Positions 9,003-18,682 are shown, counted from the first letter of the stretch. The stretch is DNA of 64,000 bases from Autumnicola sp041679265 (GCF_041679265.1 NZ_JBGFSM010000007.1:62001-126000), one strand, 5' to 3'. Numbers and translations: made by a program. Notes: generated from the sequence alone by a model not told the origin.

Positions 9003-10109
9003 ATGAAGCGGGGTTCAGCAAAAAAAGGAGCATCTTTTTCGGGGAAAGAATCCGCCGCCGGGGAGAAATTACCGCACATTTTGGTGATACGCCTGTCTGC
9101 TATGGGAGATGTTGCCATGGTGGTGCCTGTTATTCGCGTTTTAACATCTGCTTATCCCGGTCTCAAAATTACCGTTTTAACCCGGGCGTTCTTTGCGCCA
9201 ATGTTTGCCGGTATTCCTAATGTTTTGGTTTATGAAGCCGATGTAAATGGCGTGCATAGCGGGATTATTGGTTTGGGCAGGCTTGCAAAGGAACTAAGGG
9301 ATGAGGAAATAGATCTGGTGGCAGATCTTCATGATGTGCTGCGAAGCAATGTGCTGAATTCTGTTTTTTATCTTTTTGGGATCCCTGTAAAACAAATCGA
9401 TAAAGGCCGAAGCGAAAAAAAGGCGCTTACACGTGCGGAAAATAAAATATTTAGACCTCTTAAATCTACCCACCAGCGCTATGCCGATGTTTTTGAAGCC
9501 CTGGGGTATCCCGTTAACCTTGAAGAACATCATTTTAAACAATCCCTTCCTCTTTCTGCTGAAGTAAAATCTTTTACCGGTGCACATGATATTAAATGGC
9601 TGGGAATAGCCCCTTTTGCCCAGCATGCTTCTAAAAGTTATCCTTCAGATTTAATGGAAGAAGTCTTAGAGAGTCTTCAAAATAAGCAGAATATCAGGAT
9701 TTTCCTTTTTGGGGGTGGCGCTTCAGAACTTCCAAAATTACAGGAATGGGAAAAGAAATTCGCGGAAATTCATTCCGTAGCGGGAAAATTTTCTTTTGAA
9801 GAAGAGCTCGCGCTTATCTCTAATCTGGATGTCATGCTTTCTATGGACAGTGGCAACGGGCATATGGCCGCTATGTACGAGGTACCGGTGATCACGGTAT
9901 GGGGATTAACCCATCCTTATGCGGGCTTTGTACCCTTTAATCAACCAATTGAGAATTCCATTTTGCCAGATTTGGAAAAATACCCGCTCATCCCTACCTC
10001 CATTTACGGTAAAACCGTTCCTGAAGGTTATAAAGATGCCATGCGCAGCATTCCCCCAGCAAACATTGTTAATAGCGTTATTGAGGTGCTGGATAATAAC
10101 CGAATGTAA
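9003..10109 (+). CDS. Family 9 glycosyltransferase (heptosyltransferase-like)
   Basis: 368 residues, GT-B fold. HILVIRLSAMGDVAMVVPV is the GT9 N-terminal signature, with the Asp-Val pair that binds acceptor or sugar in WaaC/WaaF. The C-terminal half has IFLFGGGASE, a start-site helix and LDVMLSMDSGNGHMAAMYEVPVI, matching the nucleotide-sugar site (MDSGxxHxAA). It likely adds an inner-core lipopolysaccharide sugar at the cytoplasmic face of the inner membrane. The N-terminal ~20 residues are basic and Ser/Ala rich and probably unstructured; MGDVAM is far enough inside that an alternative start is possible but none is better. Confidence 0.88.
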   Translation: MKRGSAKKGASFSGKESAAGEKLPHILVIRLSAMGDVAMVVPVIRVLTSAYPGLKITVLTRAFFAPMFAGIPNVLVYEADVNGVHSGIIGLGRLAKELRDEEIDLVADLHDVLRSNVLNSVFYLFGIPVKQIDKGRSEKKALTRAENKIFRPLKSTHQRYADVFEALGYPVNLEEHHFKQSLPLSAEVKSFTGAHDIKWLGIAPFAQHASKSYPSDLMEEVLESLQNKQNIRIFLFGGGASELPKLQEWEKKFAEIHSVAGKFSFEEELALISNLDVMLSMDSGNGHMAAMYEVPVITVWGLTHPYAGFVPFNQPIENSILPDLEKYPLIPTSIYGKTVPEGYKDAMRSIPPANIVNSVIEVLDNNRM

Positions 10110-10140
10110 GCACGGATTATTAATTCTGTTCAATCACCAC

Positions 10141-11187
10141 TTAAACATCATCATAATCCACTTTTAAAGTAGGGCTGGTGGGTTGTGCCTGGCAGGTTAA
10201 AATTAGCCCCTCTTCCAGTTCTTCATCTGTAAGGATCTGGTTTTTTCTCATCTTGGCACTACCTTCGGTTATTCTTGCAATACAGCTGCTGCAAATTCCG
10301 CCCTGGCAGGAGTAGGGCACATCCAGGTCGTTTTCCAGCGCGGCATCAAGCACTGTATCTCCCTGTTCCATGGTGAAAGTAGTTTCTTCATCATCTACCA
10401 TTACTGTAAGTTGCGTTTGCCCTTCAAGATCTGCTTCAACCTCCCCTGTGTCTTTACTGGAAAAGAGTTCAAAATGTACCTTTTCCTCAGAGACCCCGTT
10501 TTCATTTAAAATTTTAATAACCTGGTTAATCATTTCTTCAGGCCCGCACAGAAAATAAGATTTAAAAGAGTGTTCTTTAAACCTGTTTTTAAGTACATAA
10601 TTCACCGTGCTTTTTTCAATCCTTCCAAAGTGGGCATTTTCTTCCCTGCTGCGGCTGTACACAAATTCTATAAAAAGCCTGTCTGGATATTTTAGCTGAA
10701 GTTCGAGAAGCTCTTTAAAGAAAATGGTTTCTTCAGGAGATTTATTTCCATAGGTAAGCACAAACCGGCTTTTGTCTTCTTCATTTAAAACCGTCTTTAT
10801 TATAGAGAGCACGGGGGTAATCCCGCTTCCTGCCGCAAAAGCCGCGTAATTATTAAGTCCTTCTTCAGGGTTAAGTACAAATTTTCCTTCCGGCGGATGT
10901 ACCTCCAGCACGTCCCCGGCTTTTAATTTGTTATTGGCAATAACCGAAAATTTACCACCTTCAACTTCCTTTACGGTTACTTTAAACTCCCCACTTCCAG
11001 GTGCAGAACATAGGGAATAGGCTCTTCTTACCTCTTCATTATTCACAGAAGCTTTTATGGTAATATATTGCCCTGCTTTAAAGCTGAATTCTTCTTTTAA
11101 ATCCTGCGGGATTTCAAAAGATATACTAACCGCACGGGGAGTCTCCCGAATAACTTCCTTAACTTTTAGCGGATAAAATTTACTCAT
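10141..11187 (-). CDS. PaaE-like ferredoxin reductase with C-terminal 2Fe-2S domain
   Basis: 348 residues from the ATG at 11187; seven extra in-frame codons upstream (to 11208) overlap the promoter. Domains in order: FAD-binding barrel (RRAYSLCSAP, residues about 55-65), NAD(P) domain (AAGSGITPVLSI, then LCGPEEMI), and a plant-type ferredoxin domain with CQGGICSSC and a later CQAQP giving the four Cys ligands. This is the arrangement of PaaE and related flavin reductases that pass electrons from NADPH to an oxygenase or acceptor. No paa genes are adjacent, so the partner is unknown. Confidence 0.88.
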   Translation of the reverse strand: MSKFYPLKVKEVIRETPRAVSISFEIPQDLKEEFSFKAGQYITIKASVNNEEVRRAYSLCSAPGSGEFKVTVKEVEGGKFSVIANNKLKAGDVLEVHPPEGKFVLNPEEGLNNYAAFAAGSGITPVLSIIKTVLNEEDKSRFVLTYGNKSPEETIFFKELLELQLKYPDRLFIEFVYSRSREENAHFGRIEKSTVNYVLKNRFKEHSFKSYFLCGPEEMINQVIKILNENGVSEEKVHFELFSSKDTGEVEADLEGQTQLTVMVDDEETTFTMEQGDTVLDAALENDLDVPYSCQGGICSSCIARITEGSAKMRKNQILTDEELEEGLILTCQAQPTSPTLKVDYDDV

Positions 11188-11205
11188 CAAAAAATAATTT
11201 GTTTG

Positions 11206-11213
11206 CAAAAATA
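11206..11213 (-). promoter_or_regulatory. -7 element of the PaaE-like gene
   Basis: TATTTTTG on the minus strand, 18 bases before the ATG at 11187. I see no well-placed -33 TTG. Confidence 0.55.
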
Positions 11214-11285
11214 CAAAGTATGACTGTTTTAAAAGTGTAACAAATCGCTAAATTTCGCTACTTGTAGATAAACACCATCCAAATT

Positions 11286-12770
11286 ATGTTTAGGCTTTTT
11301 TTATCTCTTGAATGGAAATCGTTTTTTAGGTCAGCCAGTTTTGGTAAAAGCCTGGGGATTAGAATTTTGCTTATCTTCCTGGGGCTTTATTTTGCAGCAG
11401 TTTTCCTTGTAATGGGAATTGCTTTATACCCTGGAATTCAGGAGTTGTATCCAAACCGGGATCCGCTGGAGCTGGTGAACAGCTATGTTTTATTATGGCT
11501 GGGCCTGGAACTGCTTTACAGGTTTTTCCTGCAAACTCTCCCCGTTTTAGACATAAAACCTTTACTTATACTTCCCCTAAAGCGGCGTAAAGTGGTGAAT
11601 TTTGTGCTGTTAAAATCTCTGTATTCATTTTACAATATTCTCCCCCTGTTTTTAATTCTGCCCTTCGGAATTTATTGCATGGTTAAAGGAGACTATCCAA
11701 ATATAAAAATTATCGCCTGGATGCTGGCTATGTATTCTCTTGCCCTGTGCGTAAACTATATTAATTTTATTATCAAGAAAAAGTTTACAGATAACCTGAA
11801 GGCTTTAATTCCCATAGCCTTGGTGGTGATAACTTTGGCCGCACTGGAATATTTTGAAATTTTTAGTGTTACCCAATGGTTTGGAAGTATGCTGGATTTC
11901 CTGGTTTTACATCCTTACCTGGTAATTGTGCCCGTAATTCTGCTTGTTCTTCTTTATAAATGGAACCAGTTTAACCTGGAAAAGAAATTTTATCTGGATG
12001 CCGGCCTTAAAGGCAAAGCCAAAACAGCAGACACAAATGATTTTGTATGGACCAGGAAATTTGGCAGTATAGCACCTTTTCTTCAGCAGGATTTAAAGTT
12101 AATCTGGAGAAACAAAAGGCCAAAAACCACCATTTACCTCTCTTTCTTGTTCCTTTTGTACGGCCTTATTTTTTATCCTAACGATGCTTATGAAAATATG
12201 CCGGCTTTCTATGCTTTTGTAGGAATCTTTATCACAGGGGTTTTTATGATCAATTTCGGGCAGTTTATTCCAGCCTGGGACGCAGCCTATTATCCCATGA
12301 TCATGGCACAAAACATTCCGCTGAAGCAATACCTGGCTTCAAAAGCGGGATTAATTACTTTTAGTGTGGTGGTGCTGGCCATTCTTTCTACTCCCTACGT
12401 TTACTTTGGCTGGAGAATTTTATTGCTGAATATGGTTTGCGCGCTTTACAATATTGGAGTAAATATTCCCGTGCTTTTATACGCCGGCTCCTTTAACAAG
12501 AAAAAAATAGACCTGGATAAAAGCCCGTTTATGAATTACCAGGGCACGGGAATCACCCAGTGGTTAGTGGCCATTCCCCTTATTGGAGTGCCCGTATTGG
12601 TTTTCTACATTTTCTATAAGTTTATAAGTTATGATGCCGCCCTTATCGCGCTGGCCGTTTTAGGAATTATTGGAGTTTCCCTGAGAGGAAAAATTCTTGA
12701 TTTTCTAACCAGGATGTACAAAAAACGAAAATACCAGATGATTAGCGGATTTAAACAAAGCGGCGAATAA
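11286..12770 (+). CDS. ABC exporter membrane subunit (DUF5687 family)
   Basis: 494 residues with about ten to twelve hydrophobic segments. The start MFRLFLSLEWKSFFRSASFGKS is what I recall for DUF5687. The following gene, 13 bases downstream, encodes an ABC ATPase, so this is the permease of a two-gene ABC-2-like exporter in the inner membrane. A long cytoplasmic loop lies around residues 235-275 (KGKAKTADTNDFVWTRKFG). Substrate unknown. Confidence 0.85.
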   Translation: MFRLFLSLEWKSFFRSASFGKSLGIRILLIFLGLYFAAVFLVMGIALYPGIQELYPNRDPLELVNSYVLLWLGLELLYRFFLQTLPVLDIKPLLILPLKRRKVVNFVLLKSLYSFYNILPLFLILPFGIYCMVKGDYPNIKIIAWMLAMYSLALCVNYINFIIKKKFTDNLKALIPIALVVITLAALEYFEIFSVTQWFGSMLDFLVLHPYLVIVPVILLVLLYKWNQFNLEKKFYLDAGLKGKAKTADTNDFVWTRKFGSIAPFLQQDLKLIWRNKRPKTTIYLSFLFLLYGLIFYPNDAYENMPAFYAFVGIFITGVFMINFGQFIPAWDAAYYPMIMAQNIPLKQYLASKAGLITFSVVVLAILSTPYVYFGWRILLLNMVCALYNIGVNIPVLLYAGSFNKKKIDLDKSPFMNYQGTGITQWLVAIPLIGVPVLVFYIFYKFISYDAALIALAVLGIIGVSLRGKILDFLTRMYKKRKYQMISGFKQSGE

Positions 12771-12783
12771 AATTTCAATTGAT

Positions 12784-13524
12784 ATGATAACAGCTACCAA
12801 TCTTTCCAAAGTATATAACGGTACAAAAGTGCTGGAAATTGAACATCTTGATATCCCTTCCGGTCAAAATTTTGGCCTCGTGGGAAATAACGGGGCGGGA
12901 AAAACCACATTTTTCAGCCTTCTCCTGGATTTGATCCAGCCCACATCCGGCAATATTTTCAATAATGAAATTACCGTTAGCCAGAGTGAAGACTGGAAAC
13001 CATTTACCGCTTCTTTTATAGATGAAAGTTTTTTAATTGGCTATCTTACTCCTGAAGAATACTTCTATTTTGTGGGGGAATTGCGCGGCCGGAATAAGGC
13101 CGATGTGGACAGTTTTGTCGCACAGTTCGAGGAATTTTTTAATGGTGAAATTATAGGGCGCAAAAAGTATTTGCGGGACCTTTCTAAAGGAAACCAGAAA
13201 AAGGTAGGTATAATTGCCGCGCTTATTGGCAATCCTGAAGTGGTGATTTTAGATGAGCCTTTTGCCAACCTGGACCCCACCACTCAAATCAGGCTAAAGA
13301 AAATTTTAAAGGAACTTTCTGAAATTTCCGGTACCACGGTGCTCATTTCAAGCCATGATCTTATTCATGTGACTGAAGTTTGCGAGAGAATTGTGGTGTT
13401 GGATAAAGGGATAATTGTAAAAGATATTCAAACTTCAGAAGCTACTTTAGCTGAATTGGAGTCGTATTTTTCCGGGGAGCAGGTTGAGGTAAAGTCTTCT
13501 GAAGATTTAAACCCGTTGCCGTAA
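12784..13524 (+). CDS. ABC transporter ATP-binding protein
   Basis: 246 residues. Walker A GNNGAGKTTFF, signature LSKGNQKKVG, Walker B EVVILDEPFANLDP and the H-loop SSHDL are all present, so the ATPase should be active. The YLTPEEYFYFVGELRG segment after the Q-loop fits the type that works with ABC-2 permeases. Paired with the DUF5687 permease just upstream. Confidence 0.93.
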   Translation: MITATNLSKVYNGTKVLEIEHLDIPSGQNFGLVGNNGAGKTTFFSLLLDLIQPTSGNIFNNEITVSQSEDWKPFTASFIDESFLIGYLTPEEYFYFVGELRGRNKADVDSFVAQFEEFFNGEIIGRKKYLRDLSKGNQKKVGIIAALIGNPEVVILDEPFANLDPTTQIRLKKILKELSEISGTTVLISSHDLIHVTEVCERIVVLDKGIIVKDIQTSEATLAELESYFSGEQVEVKSSEDLNPLP

Positions 13525-13609
13525 ACTTTGTGTTTCTAAAAAGAAGCGTATTTTTACACACTAAAATAGCTGTTATTCAGTTATTCAAGGAATTAAGAAA
13601 ACGCTGATT

Positions 13610-16135
13610 TTGAAGATATTTACCAGAATACTTTTCCTTATTTTCATTGCCTGCCTTGGCCTAAGCTGTTCGCGCAAGAAGAACACTTTTCTTAGCCGTA
13701 ACTGGCATGCCATGACTACCGAATACAACACGCTCTATAATGGCAATCTTGCCCTGGAGAAAGGCCGTGAGGAACTAAATAACAATTACGCCGATAATTA
13801 CTGGGATATTCTGCCGGTGGAACGCATGCAGATTGATGAAAATATCACGCTGCCGGACAGTGTTAGAAACCAGAATTTTGGGTATGCTGAAGAAAAGGCC
13901 GTAAAAGCCATTCAGCGGCATTCCATGCTAATTAAAGGCAAGGAAAAAAATCCTCAAATAGACGAAGCTTACCTGCTGCTGGGCAAAGCACGTTATTTCG
14001 ATCAGCGGTTTATTCCCGCGCTGGAAGCTTTCAACTATATTTTGCATAAATATCCTGCCAGCGATAATATTAATCATGCGCAGATATGGAGGGAAAAAAC
14101 CAACATGCGCCTTGATAATAACCGGCTCGCTATTGACAATTTAAAGAATATCCTGGAAAACTTCAACCTTGAGGAACAGGATTATGCCGATGCCAATGCA
14201 GCGCTGGCACAGGCTTATATAAACATGAACCACCCCGATAGCGCTATGGTGCCGCTGGAACGCGCTGCGGAATTCACCGGGAAAAACAATGAAAAAGGAA
14301 GGTATTATTTTATACTGGGGCAGCTTCATAATCAATTAAATGAGCCGCAACTGGCAAATGCTGCTTTTGATGAGGTGATTGCCCTCAACCGAAAATCGCC
14401 TCGCGTATATACGATTAATGCTTACATCCAGAAAGCGCGTAATTTTGAGTATAACCAGGGTAATGATTACCAGTTAAGGGAAATGCTGGCAGAACTTGAA
14501 GAAAATCGTGAAAACAGGCCTTTCCTGGATAAAATTTATTTTCAGATTGGGGAATATTACAGCAGGCTCGATTCTACTGAAATTGCTACAAAATATTACA
14601 ACAAATCGCTTAGGGCGCCCTCAAGTGATAAGTACCTGAAATCCATCAATTACGAGATTTTGGCTAATATGAATTTTGATAACTCCAATTATCGCGCGGC
14701 CAGCTTATATTTTGACAGCACTTTAGCCAATATGTCTCCGCGTTTGCGGGAATTCAGGAGCATCAGCAAAAAAAGGGACAACCTGGAAGACATTATTCAG
14801 TATGAAGATATTGCTGAAAAAAACGACAGTATTCTAAGTTTGGCAAATATGACCCAGGAAGAACGGATCGCTTATTTTAGCAGTTATACCAATAAATTAA
14901 AGGAAGCTTATACTGAAGAAGTGCTGGCCGGGCAGAATGATCTTGCATTATCTCAAAATAACTTTGGGCCCGCCATTCCTGTTGCCGATGCTGCCGGCCC
15001 TGTAAACACTTTCTACTTTTATAACCCCGCCAGGATTGCCAACGGGGCAAGGGAATTTTTGCGAATTTGGGGCAGGAGAACTTTAGCCGATAACTGGCGT
15101 TGGGGAGATAATACTATTAATGTGAGCCAGGAACAGGTGCAGCAGGAATTTTTAAATATAGATATTCAAACCGATCCTCGTTTTGATGCCATGACATATG
15201 TTAGCCAGATTCCTGATGATCGTTACACCCTGGACAGCCTTACCCGCGACCGTGATTTTGCCTATTATCAGCTGGGGATTATTTACAGCGAGAAATATCA
15301 TGAATATGCACTTGCTGCCGAAAGGCTGGAGGCTTTACTTGAAAATGCTCCCGAAGAAAGGCTTATTTTGCCCGCAAAGTATAATTTGTATAAATCTTAC
15401 CAGGCCACGGGAAGGCTTGTTGAAATGGAAGAAGTAAAACAGGATATTTTAAGGAATTATACGGATTCCCGTTATGCAGCTTACATCAGGAATCCACAAA
15501 GCCTTACAGTAGGAGGCAATTCACCCGATGCCGCCTACGATGAGGTTTATAAACTGTTTGAAAACCAGCAATATGCTGAAGTTATTGATGAAAGCAATGA
15601 GCTTATCACCCAATATACCGGGGACGAAATTGTGCCTAAATTTGAACTGCTAAAAGCAATGGCAACCGGCCGTCTCTATGGTTTAGAGGAATATAAAGCT
15701 GCATTGAACAAACTTGCCCTGGATTATCCCCAATCTGAAGAAGGGAAAAAGGCCCAGAATCTTTACAATACCGCCATTCCGCAGTTGCAGAAGCTGGAAC
15801 TGGTTGCTGAAGATAGCGGTACCTATAAACTGTTGTATTCTTTTGGCACAGGCCAGCAGGAAGAAATTTTCGCTCTAAAAGAAAAAATTGACAAAGCACT
15901 GGAAGACCTGGAATATGATGAAATTTCAACGTCTGTAGACACTTACGATCCGGATATAAAATTTGTTACCGTGCATGGCCTTCAGAATAAAATGGCTGCT
16001 TTAGGTTTTGCTGAATTGCTGGGAAAAAATGATAATTATAGAGTAAAGCGTGAAGCAATTCCTATATCAGATCAAAATTACAGGATCATCCAAATAAAGA
16101 AGAATCTCCAAACCTACTTAGATAAGTTTAATTAA
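13610..16135 (+). CDS. porW: T9SS/gliding lipoprotein PorW (SprE)
   Basis: 841 residues. The TTG at 13610 begins a lipoprotein signal peptide with lipobox LGLSC (Cys20), then SRKKNTFLSRNWHAMTTEY, which I recognise as the start of SprE/PorW. The rest is TPR-like: repeated helical pairs with LGKARYF, ALAQAYINMN, YYFILGQLHNQLNEP and YQLGIIYSEKY. PorW/SprE is a periplasmic-side lipoprotein needed for type IX secretion and gliding motility. The start was chosen because the hydrophobic core and lipobox follow directly and no ATG lies nearby. Bactofilin follows by 13 bases. Confidence 0.9.
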   Translation: MKIFTRILFLIFIACLGLSCSRKKNTFLSRNWHAMTTEYNTLYNGNLALEKGREELNNNYADNYWDILPVERMQIDENITLPDSVRNQNFGYAEEKAVKAIQRHSMLIKGKEKNPQIDEAYLLLGKARYFDQRFIPALEAFNYILHKYPASDNINHAQIWREKTNMRLDNNRLAIDNLKNILENFNLEEQDYADANAALAQAYINMNHPDSAMVPLERAAEFTGKNNEKGRYYFILGQLHNQLNEPQLANAAFDEVIALNRKSPRVYTINAYIQKARNFEYNQGNDYQLREMLAELEENRENRPFLDKIYFQIGEYYSRLDSTEIATKYYNKSLRAPSSDKYLKSINYEILANMNFDNSNYRAASLYFDSTLANMSPRLREFRSISKKRDNLEDIIQYEDIAEKNDSILSLANMTQEERIAYFSSYTNKLKEAYTEEVLAGQNDLALSQNNFGPAIPVADAAGPVNTFYFYNPARIANGAREFLRIWGRRTLADNWRWGDNTINVSQEQVQQEFLNIDIQTDPRFDAMTYVSQIPDDRYTLDSLTRDRDFAYYQLGIIYSEKYHEYALAAERLEALLENAPEERLILPAKYNLYKSYQATGRLVEMEEVKQDILRNYTDSRYAAYIRNPQSLTVGGNSPDAAYDEVYKLFENQQYAEVIDESNELITQYTGDEIVPKFELLKAMATGRLYGLEEYKAALNKLALDYPQSEEGKKAQNLYNTAIPQLQKLELVAEDSGTYKLLYSFGTGQQEEIFALKEKIDKALEDLEYDEISTSVDTYDPDIKFVTVHGLQNKMAALGFAELLGKNDNYRVKREAIPISDQNYRIIQIKKNLQTYLDKFN

Positions 16136-16148
16136 AACCCCAAACACC

Positions 16149-16550
16149 ATGTTTTCAGACCAAAAAAGACTTAAATCTACATCAGAAGCAGGCAAAGACC
16201 AGAACCGTATTGCTGCAGGAACTTTAATAAAAGGCGAAATTACCGGAAAAGGAGCCTTTAGGATTGAAGGGACCTTAGAAGGAAATTTAACTACCCAGGG
16301 CAAGGTTGTAATTGGAAAAGGTGGAATAATTAACGGCAAACTGGAATGTGAGAATGCCGATGTGGAAGGAAGAATTACAGGTAACCTGCACGTAAAGGAA
16401 GTGCTGAGTTTAAGAAGTTCAGCCATAATAGATGGTGAAGTGACCACAGGAAAACTTGCCGTGGAGCCAGGCGCCAAATTCAATGCCAGCTGCGCCATGC
16501 ATGCAGGGATAAAGTCCATAAGCAAGAATGATGAAAAACGATCAGCGTAA
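16149..16550 (+). CDS. Bactofilin (polymer-forming cytoskeletal protein)
   Basis: 133 residues. The core (about 20-115) is the bactofilin beta-helix, with the repeated pattern of hydrophobic strands and glycine turns: NRIAAGTLIKGEITGKGAFRI in two-turn steps, then GKVVIGKGGIINGKLEC and GRITGNLHVKE. Bactofilins assemble into membrane-associated filaments involved in cell shape and localisation. It overlaps the next gene (atpZ) by 23 bases and is thus tied to the ATP synthase operon, an arrangement common in flavobacteria. Confidence 0.92.
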   Translation: MFSDQKRLKSTSEAGKDQNRIAAGTLIKGEITGKGAFRIEGTLEGNLTTQGKVVIGKGGIINGKLECENADVEGRITGNLHVKEVLSLRSSAIIDGEVTTGKLAVEPGAKFNASCAMHAGIKSISKNDEKRSA

Positions 16551-16743
16551 ATACCTGGAATTTGTAAATATTGCTTTCCAGATGGGTATTATCATTGCAG
16601 CCGGTGTGTTTTTGGGAATATGGCTGGACGGGAAATTCCCCAATAAATATTCGGGTTTCACCATAGGAGTTTCATTGCTGGGAGTTTTTATAGCATTGTA
16701 CCAGGTATATCGCGGCATTAGCAATATGAGTAAAGACGATTAG
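16528..16743 (+). CDS. atpZ: AtpZ/AtpI family protein
   Basis: 71 residues with two membrane segments (about 14-32 and 43-61) joined by the short loop LDGKFPNKYSG, the hairpin layout of AtpZ. Relatives are encoded at the head of F-type ATP synthase operons and are thought to help c-ring assembly or magnesium/calcium movement. The start overlaps bactofilin; a second ATG follows one codon later (16531) and is equally possible. Confidence 0.82.
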   Translation: MMKNDQRKYLEFVNIAFQMGIIIAAGVFLGIWLDGKFPNKYSGFTIGVSLLGVFIALYQVYRGISNMSKDD

Positions 16744-16744
16744 G

Positions 16745-17128
16745 ATGAAGATAAAATTATTGCGGTTTTTAAAATATTTTCTTCCGTTTACTTTTCTGCT
16801 GATGCTTCTCCAGTATTTTATCATAAATTATTTTGTGGAAGAAGAGCTGTACTACAGCACGTGGTCTATTTATACTTTCCACTTCCTTTCCACTTTTATA
16901 ATTTACCTGTTACTGCTCTGGATACATGAGAATTTTCCAGATAAAACCGGTTTTGTATTTATGGCTGCAGGCCTTGTAAAAATGTTTGCAGCAGTTTTGT
17001 TCCTTTTACCACTGCTGCTGGCTAAAGTTGCCCATCCGTTTAACAATATCCTGGCATTTTTTATTCCCTATTTTTTATTCCTGATCTTTGAAACCTTTTT
17101 CGCGGTAAGATTAATAAATTCAAAATAA
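16745..17128 (+). CDS. Four-helix membrane protein (DUF6168-like), AtpI position
   Basis: 127 residues with four predicted membrane segments (about 9-28, 40-60, 70-92, 100-122). I recall DUF6168 for flavobacterial proteins in this position. It lies between atpZ and atpB, two bases after atpZ, where AtpI sits in other bacteria, so a role in ATP synthase assembly is likely by context only. Confidence 0.75.
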   Translation: MKIKLLRFLKYFLPFTFLLMLLQYFIINYFVEEELYYSTWSIYTFHFLSTFIIYLLLLWIHENFPDKTGFVFMAAGLVKMFAAVLFLLPLLLAKVAHPFNNILAFFIPYFLFLIFETFFAVRLINSK

Positions 17129-17212
17129 GCGGCTGAATATCAATAACATTATCAAAAATTGCGATATTGTCAAAAAAATGAAGAGGGTACTTTCAGATAA
17201 AAATTAAAAGTA

Positions 17213-17220
17213 TACCTTTG
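17213..17220 (+). promoter_or_regulatory. -7 element upstream of atpB
   Basis: TACCTTTG, 42 bases before the ATG at 17263, in the only sizeable gap between the atpZ pair and the F0/F1 genes. It suggests the main ATP synthase transcript starts here. No clear -33 TTG. Confidence 0.55.
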
Positions 17221-17262
17221 CACGGAAATTTAGAGGCCACAATTTTAAGTAGAACAGGTACT

Positions 17263-18351
17263 ATGACAGCACATAAATCTTTAATGATTAGAGTGTATTT
17301 AACACTAGCTTTTGCCATAATTCCTTTATTCACCTTTGCACAGGAACATGAATCCTTAGAAGAAGCTGAAGAGGGTTTTGATGCCACAGAGATGATCATG
17401 CACCATATTGGTGATGCGCATGGGTGGCACTTTTTTGGAGAAGGTGAGAATTCCTTCACAATACCTCTGCCGGTTATTCTGTGGACTGAAGATGGCCTCG
17501 TAAGCTTTATGTCCAGCAGGTTTCATCATGATAACACCGGCCACCACGTGGTGGAAGCAAGCGGAATGCGATTTGTAAACCTTCATGAGGATATCTACCG
17601 TTTAGACGAAGGTGCCGAAACGGTAGAATTTGACGCGGAACACCATCCTGTAAATGCCAGCAAACCATGGGATATCTCTATCACCAAGAATGTGGCGGCA
17701 ATGTTTTTAACGGTTATATTAATGTTGTTGTTTTTCCGCAGCCTTGCCAGCCATCATAAAAAGAATGCTCATGCGCCCAAAGGTTTTAATAACGTGCTGG
17801 AGAGCCTGGTATTGTTTGTGAGAGATGAAATCGCTATACCGCAAATTGGAGAGAAAAAGTATATGAAATTTATGCCTTTTCTACTCACGGTTTTTTTCTT
17901 TATCTGGATAGCAAACCTTTTAGGGCTATTGCCTGGTGCAGCTAATGTTACCGGGAACATTGCCGTAACCGTTTCACTGGGTCTTTTTACCTTAGCCCTT
18001 ATTATTATTAACGGAAATAAAGATTACTGGAAACATACCTTCTGGATGCCGGGTATCCCAACATGGGTAAAACCTATCCTGGCTATAGTAGAAGGGCTTG
18101 GATTAATAATTAAGCCATTAGCGCTTATGATTCGTTTGTTTGCGAACATTACCGCAGGGCATATTGTTATCCTTAGCTTAATTGGATTAATATTTATATT
18201 GGAAAATGCAGGGGTTGCAGGAGTGTCTGTACCTTTTGCATTATTTATAACAGTACTGGAATTGCTTGTGGCATTCCTTCAGGCGTTTATTTTTACAATT
18301 CTGTCTGCCCTGTTCATCGGGATGGCAGTTGAGGAACATGAACATCATTAA
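17263..18351 (+). CDS. atpB: F0F1 ATP synthase subunit a
   Basis: 362 residues from the ATG at 17263; a start at 17284 is also possible and would begin directly at the signal-like segment IRVYLTLAFAIIPLFTFAQ. A periplasmic insertion rich in His (HDNTGHHVVE) of about 100 residues precedes the a-subunit core, as is usual in Bacteroidetes. The core contains ANLLGLLPG and the essential proton-channel Arg in LALMIRLFANITAGH. It forms the stator half-channel against the c ring. Confidence 0.93.
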   Translation: MTAHKSLMIRVYLTLAFAIIPLFTFAQEHESLEEAEEGFDATEMIMHHIGDAHGWHFFGEGENSFTIPLPVILWTEDGLVSFMSSRFHHDNTGHHVVEASGMRFVNLHEDIYRLDEGAETVEFDAEHHPVNASKPWDISITKNVAAMFLTVILMLLFFRSLASHHKKNAHAPKGFNNVLESLVLFVRDEIAIPQIGEKKYMKFMPFLLTVFFFIWIANLLGLLPGAANVTGNIAVTVSLGLFTLALIIINGNKDYWKHTFWMPGIPTWVKPILAIVEGLGLIIKPLALMIRLFANITAGHIVILSLIGLIFILENAGVAGVSVPFALFITVLELLVAFLQAFIFTILSALFIGMAVEEHEHH

Positions 18352-18375
18352 TTTTAATTTTTAATTTTTTCAACT

Positions 18376-18597
18376 ATGGAATTATTGTATGTAGGTCTTG
18401 CAGCTTTAGGAGCTGGATTAGCGGTTCTTGGAGCCGGAGTTGGTGTAGGTAAAATCGGTGGTTCTGCCATGGATGCTATCGCCCGTCAACCGGAAGCTTC
18501 AGGAAAAATCCAAACAGCTATGATTATTGCTGCTGCACTTGTAGAAGGTGTTGCCCTTTTTGGGGTGGTTGCTTCTTTATTAGGTGTACTAAGATAA
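18376..18597 (+). CDS. atpE: F0F1 ATP synthase subunit c
   Basis: 73 residues, two helices. Helix 1 has the glycine-rich packing motif GAGLAVLGAGVGVGKIGG, the loop is ARQPE, and helix 2 carries the ion-binding carboxylate in ALVEGVALFG. The Gln of sodium-type c subunits is absent in helix 1 and the residue after Glu is Gly, which favours protons. A strong hairpin follows the gene (18611-18639). Confidence 0.96.
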   Translation: MELLYVGLAALGAGLAVLGAGVGVGKIGGSAMDAIARQPEASGKIQTAMIIAAALVEGVALFGVVASLLGVLR

Positions 18598-18610
18598 TCA
18601 AATTGAAAAA

Positions 18611-18639
18611 CCCATTCGTAACGGTTGGTTGCGAATGGG
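18611..18639 (+). terminator. Terminator-like hairpin between atpE and atpF
   Basis: CCCATTCG (18611-18618) and CGAATGGG (18632-18639) form an 8-bp perfect stem around a 13-base loop and are followed by CTTTT. It lies inside the operon, 13 bases after atpE and 44 before atpF, so it probably acts as a partial terminator or mRNA 3'-end stabiliser for the upstream transcript. Confidence 0.65.
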
Positions 18640-18682
18640 CTTTTACTAAAATGATGTTGTAAAATTACTATTTTTAAAAAAT

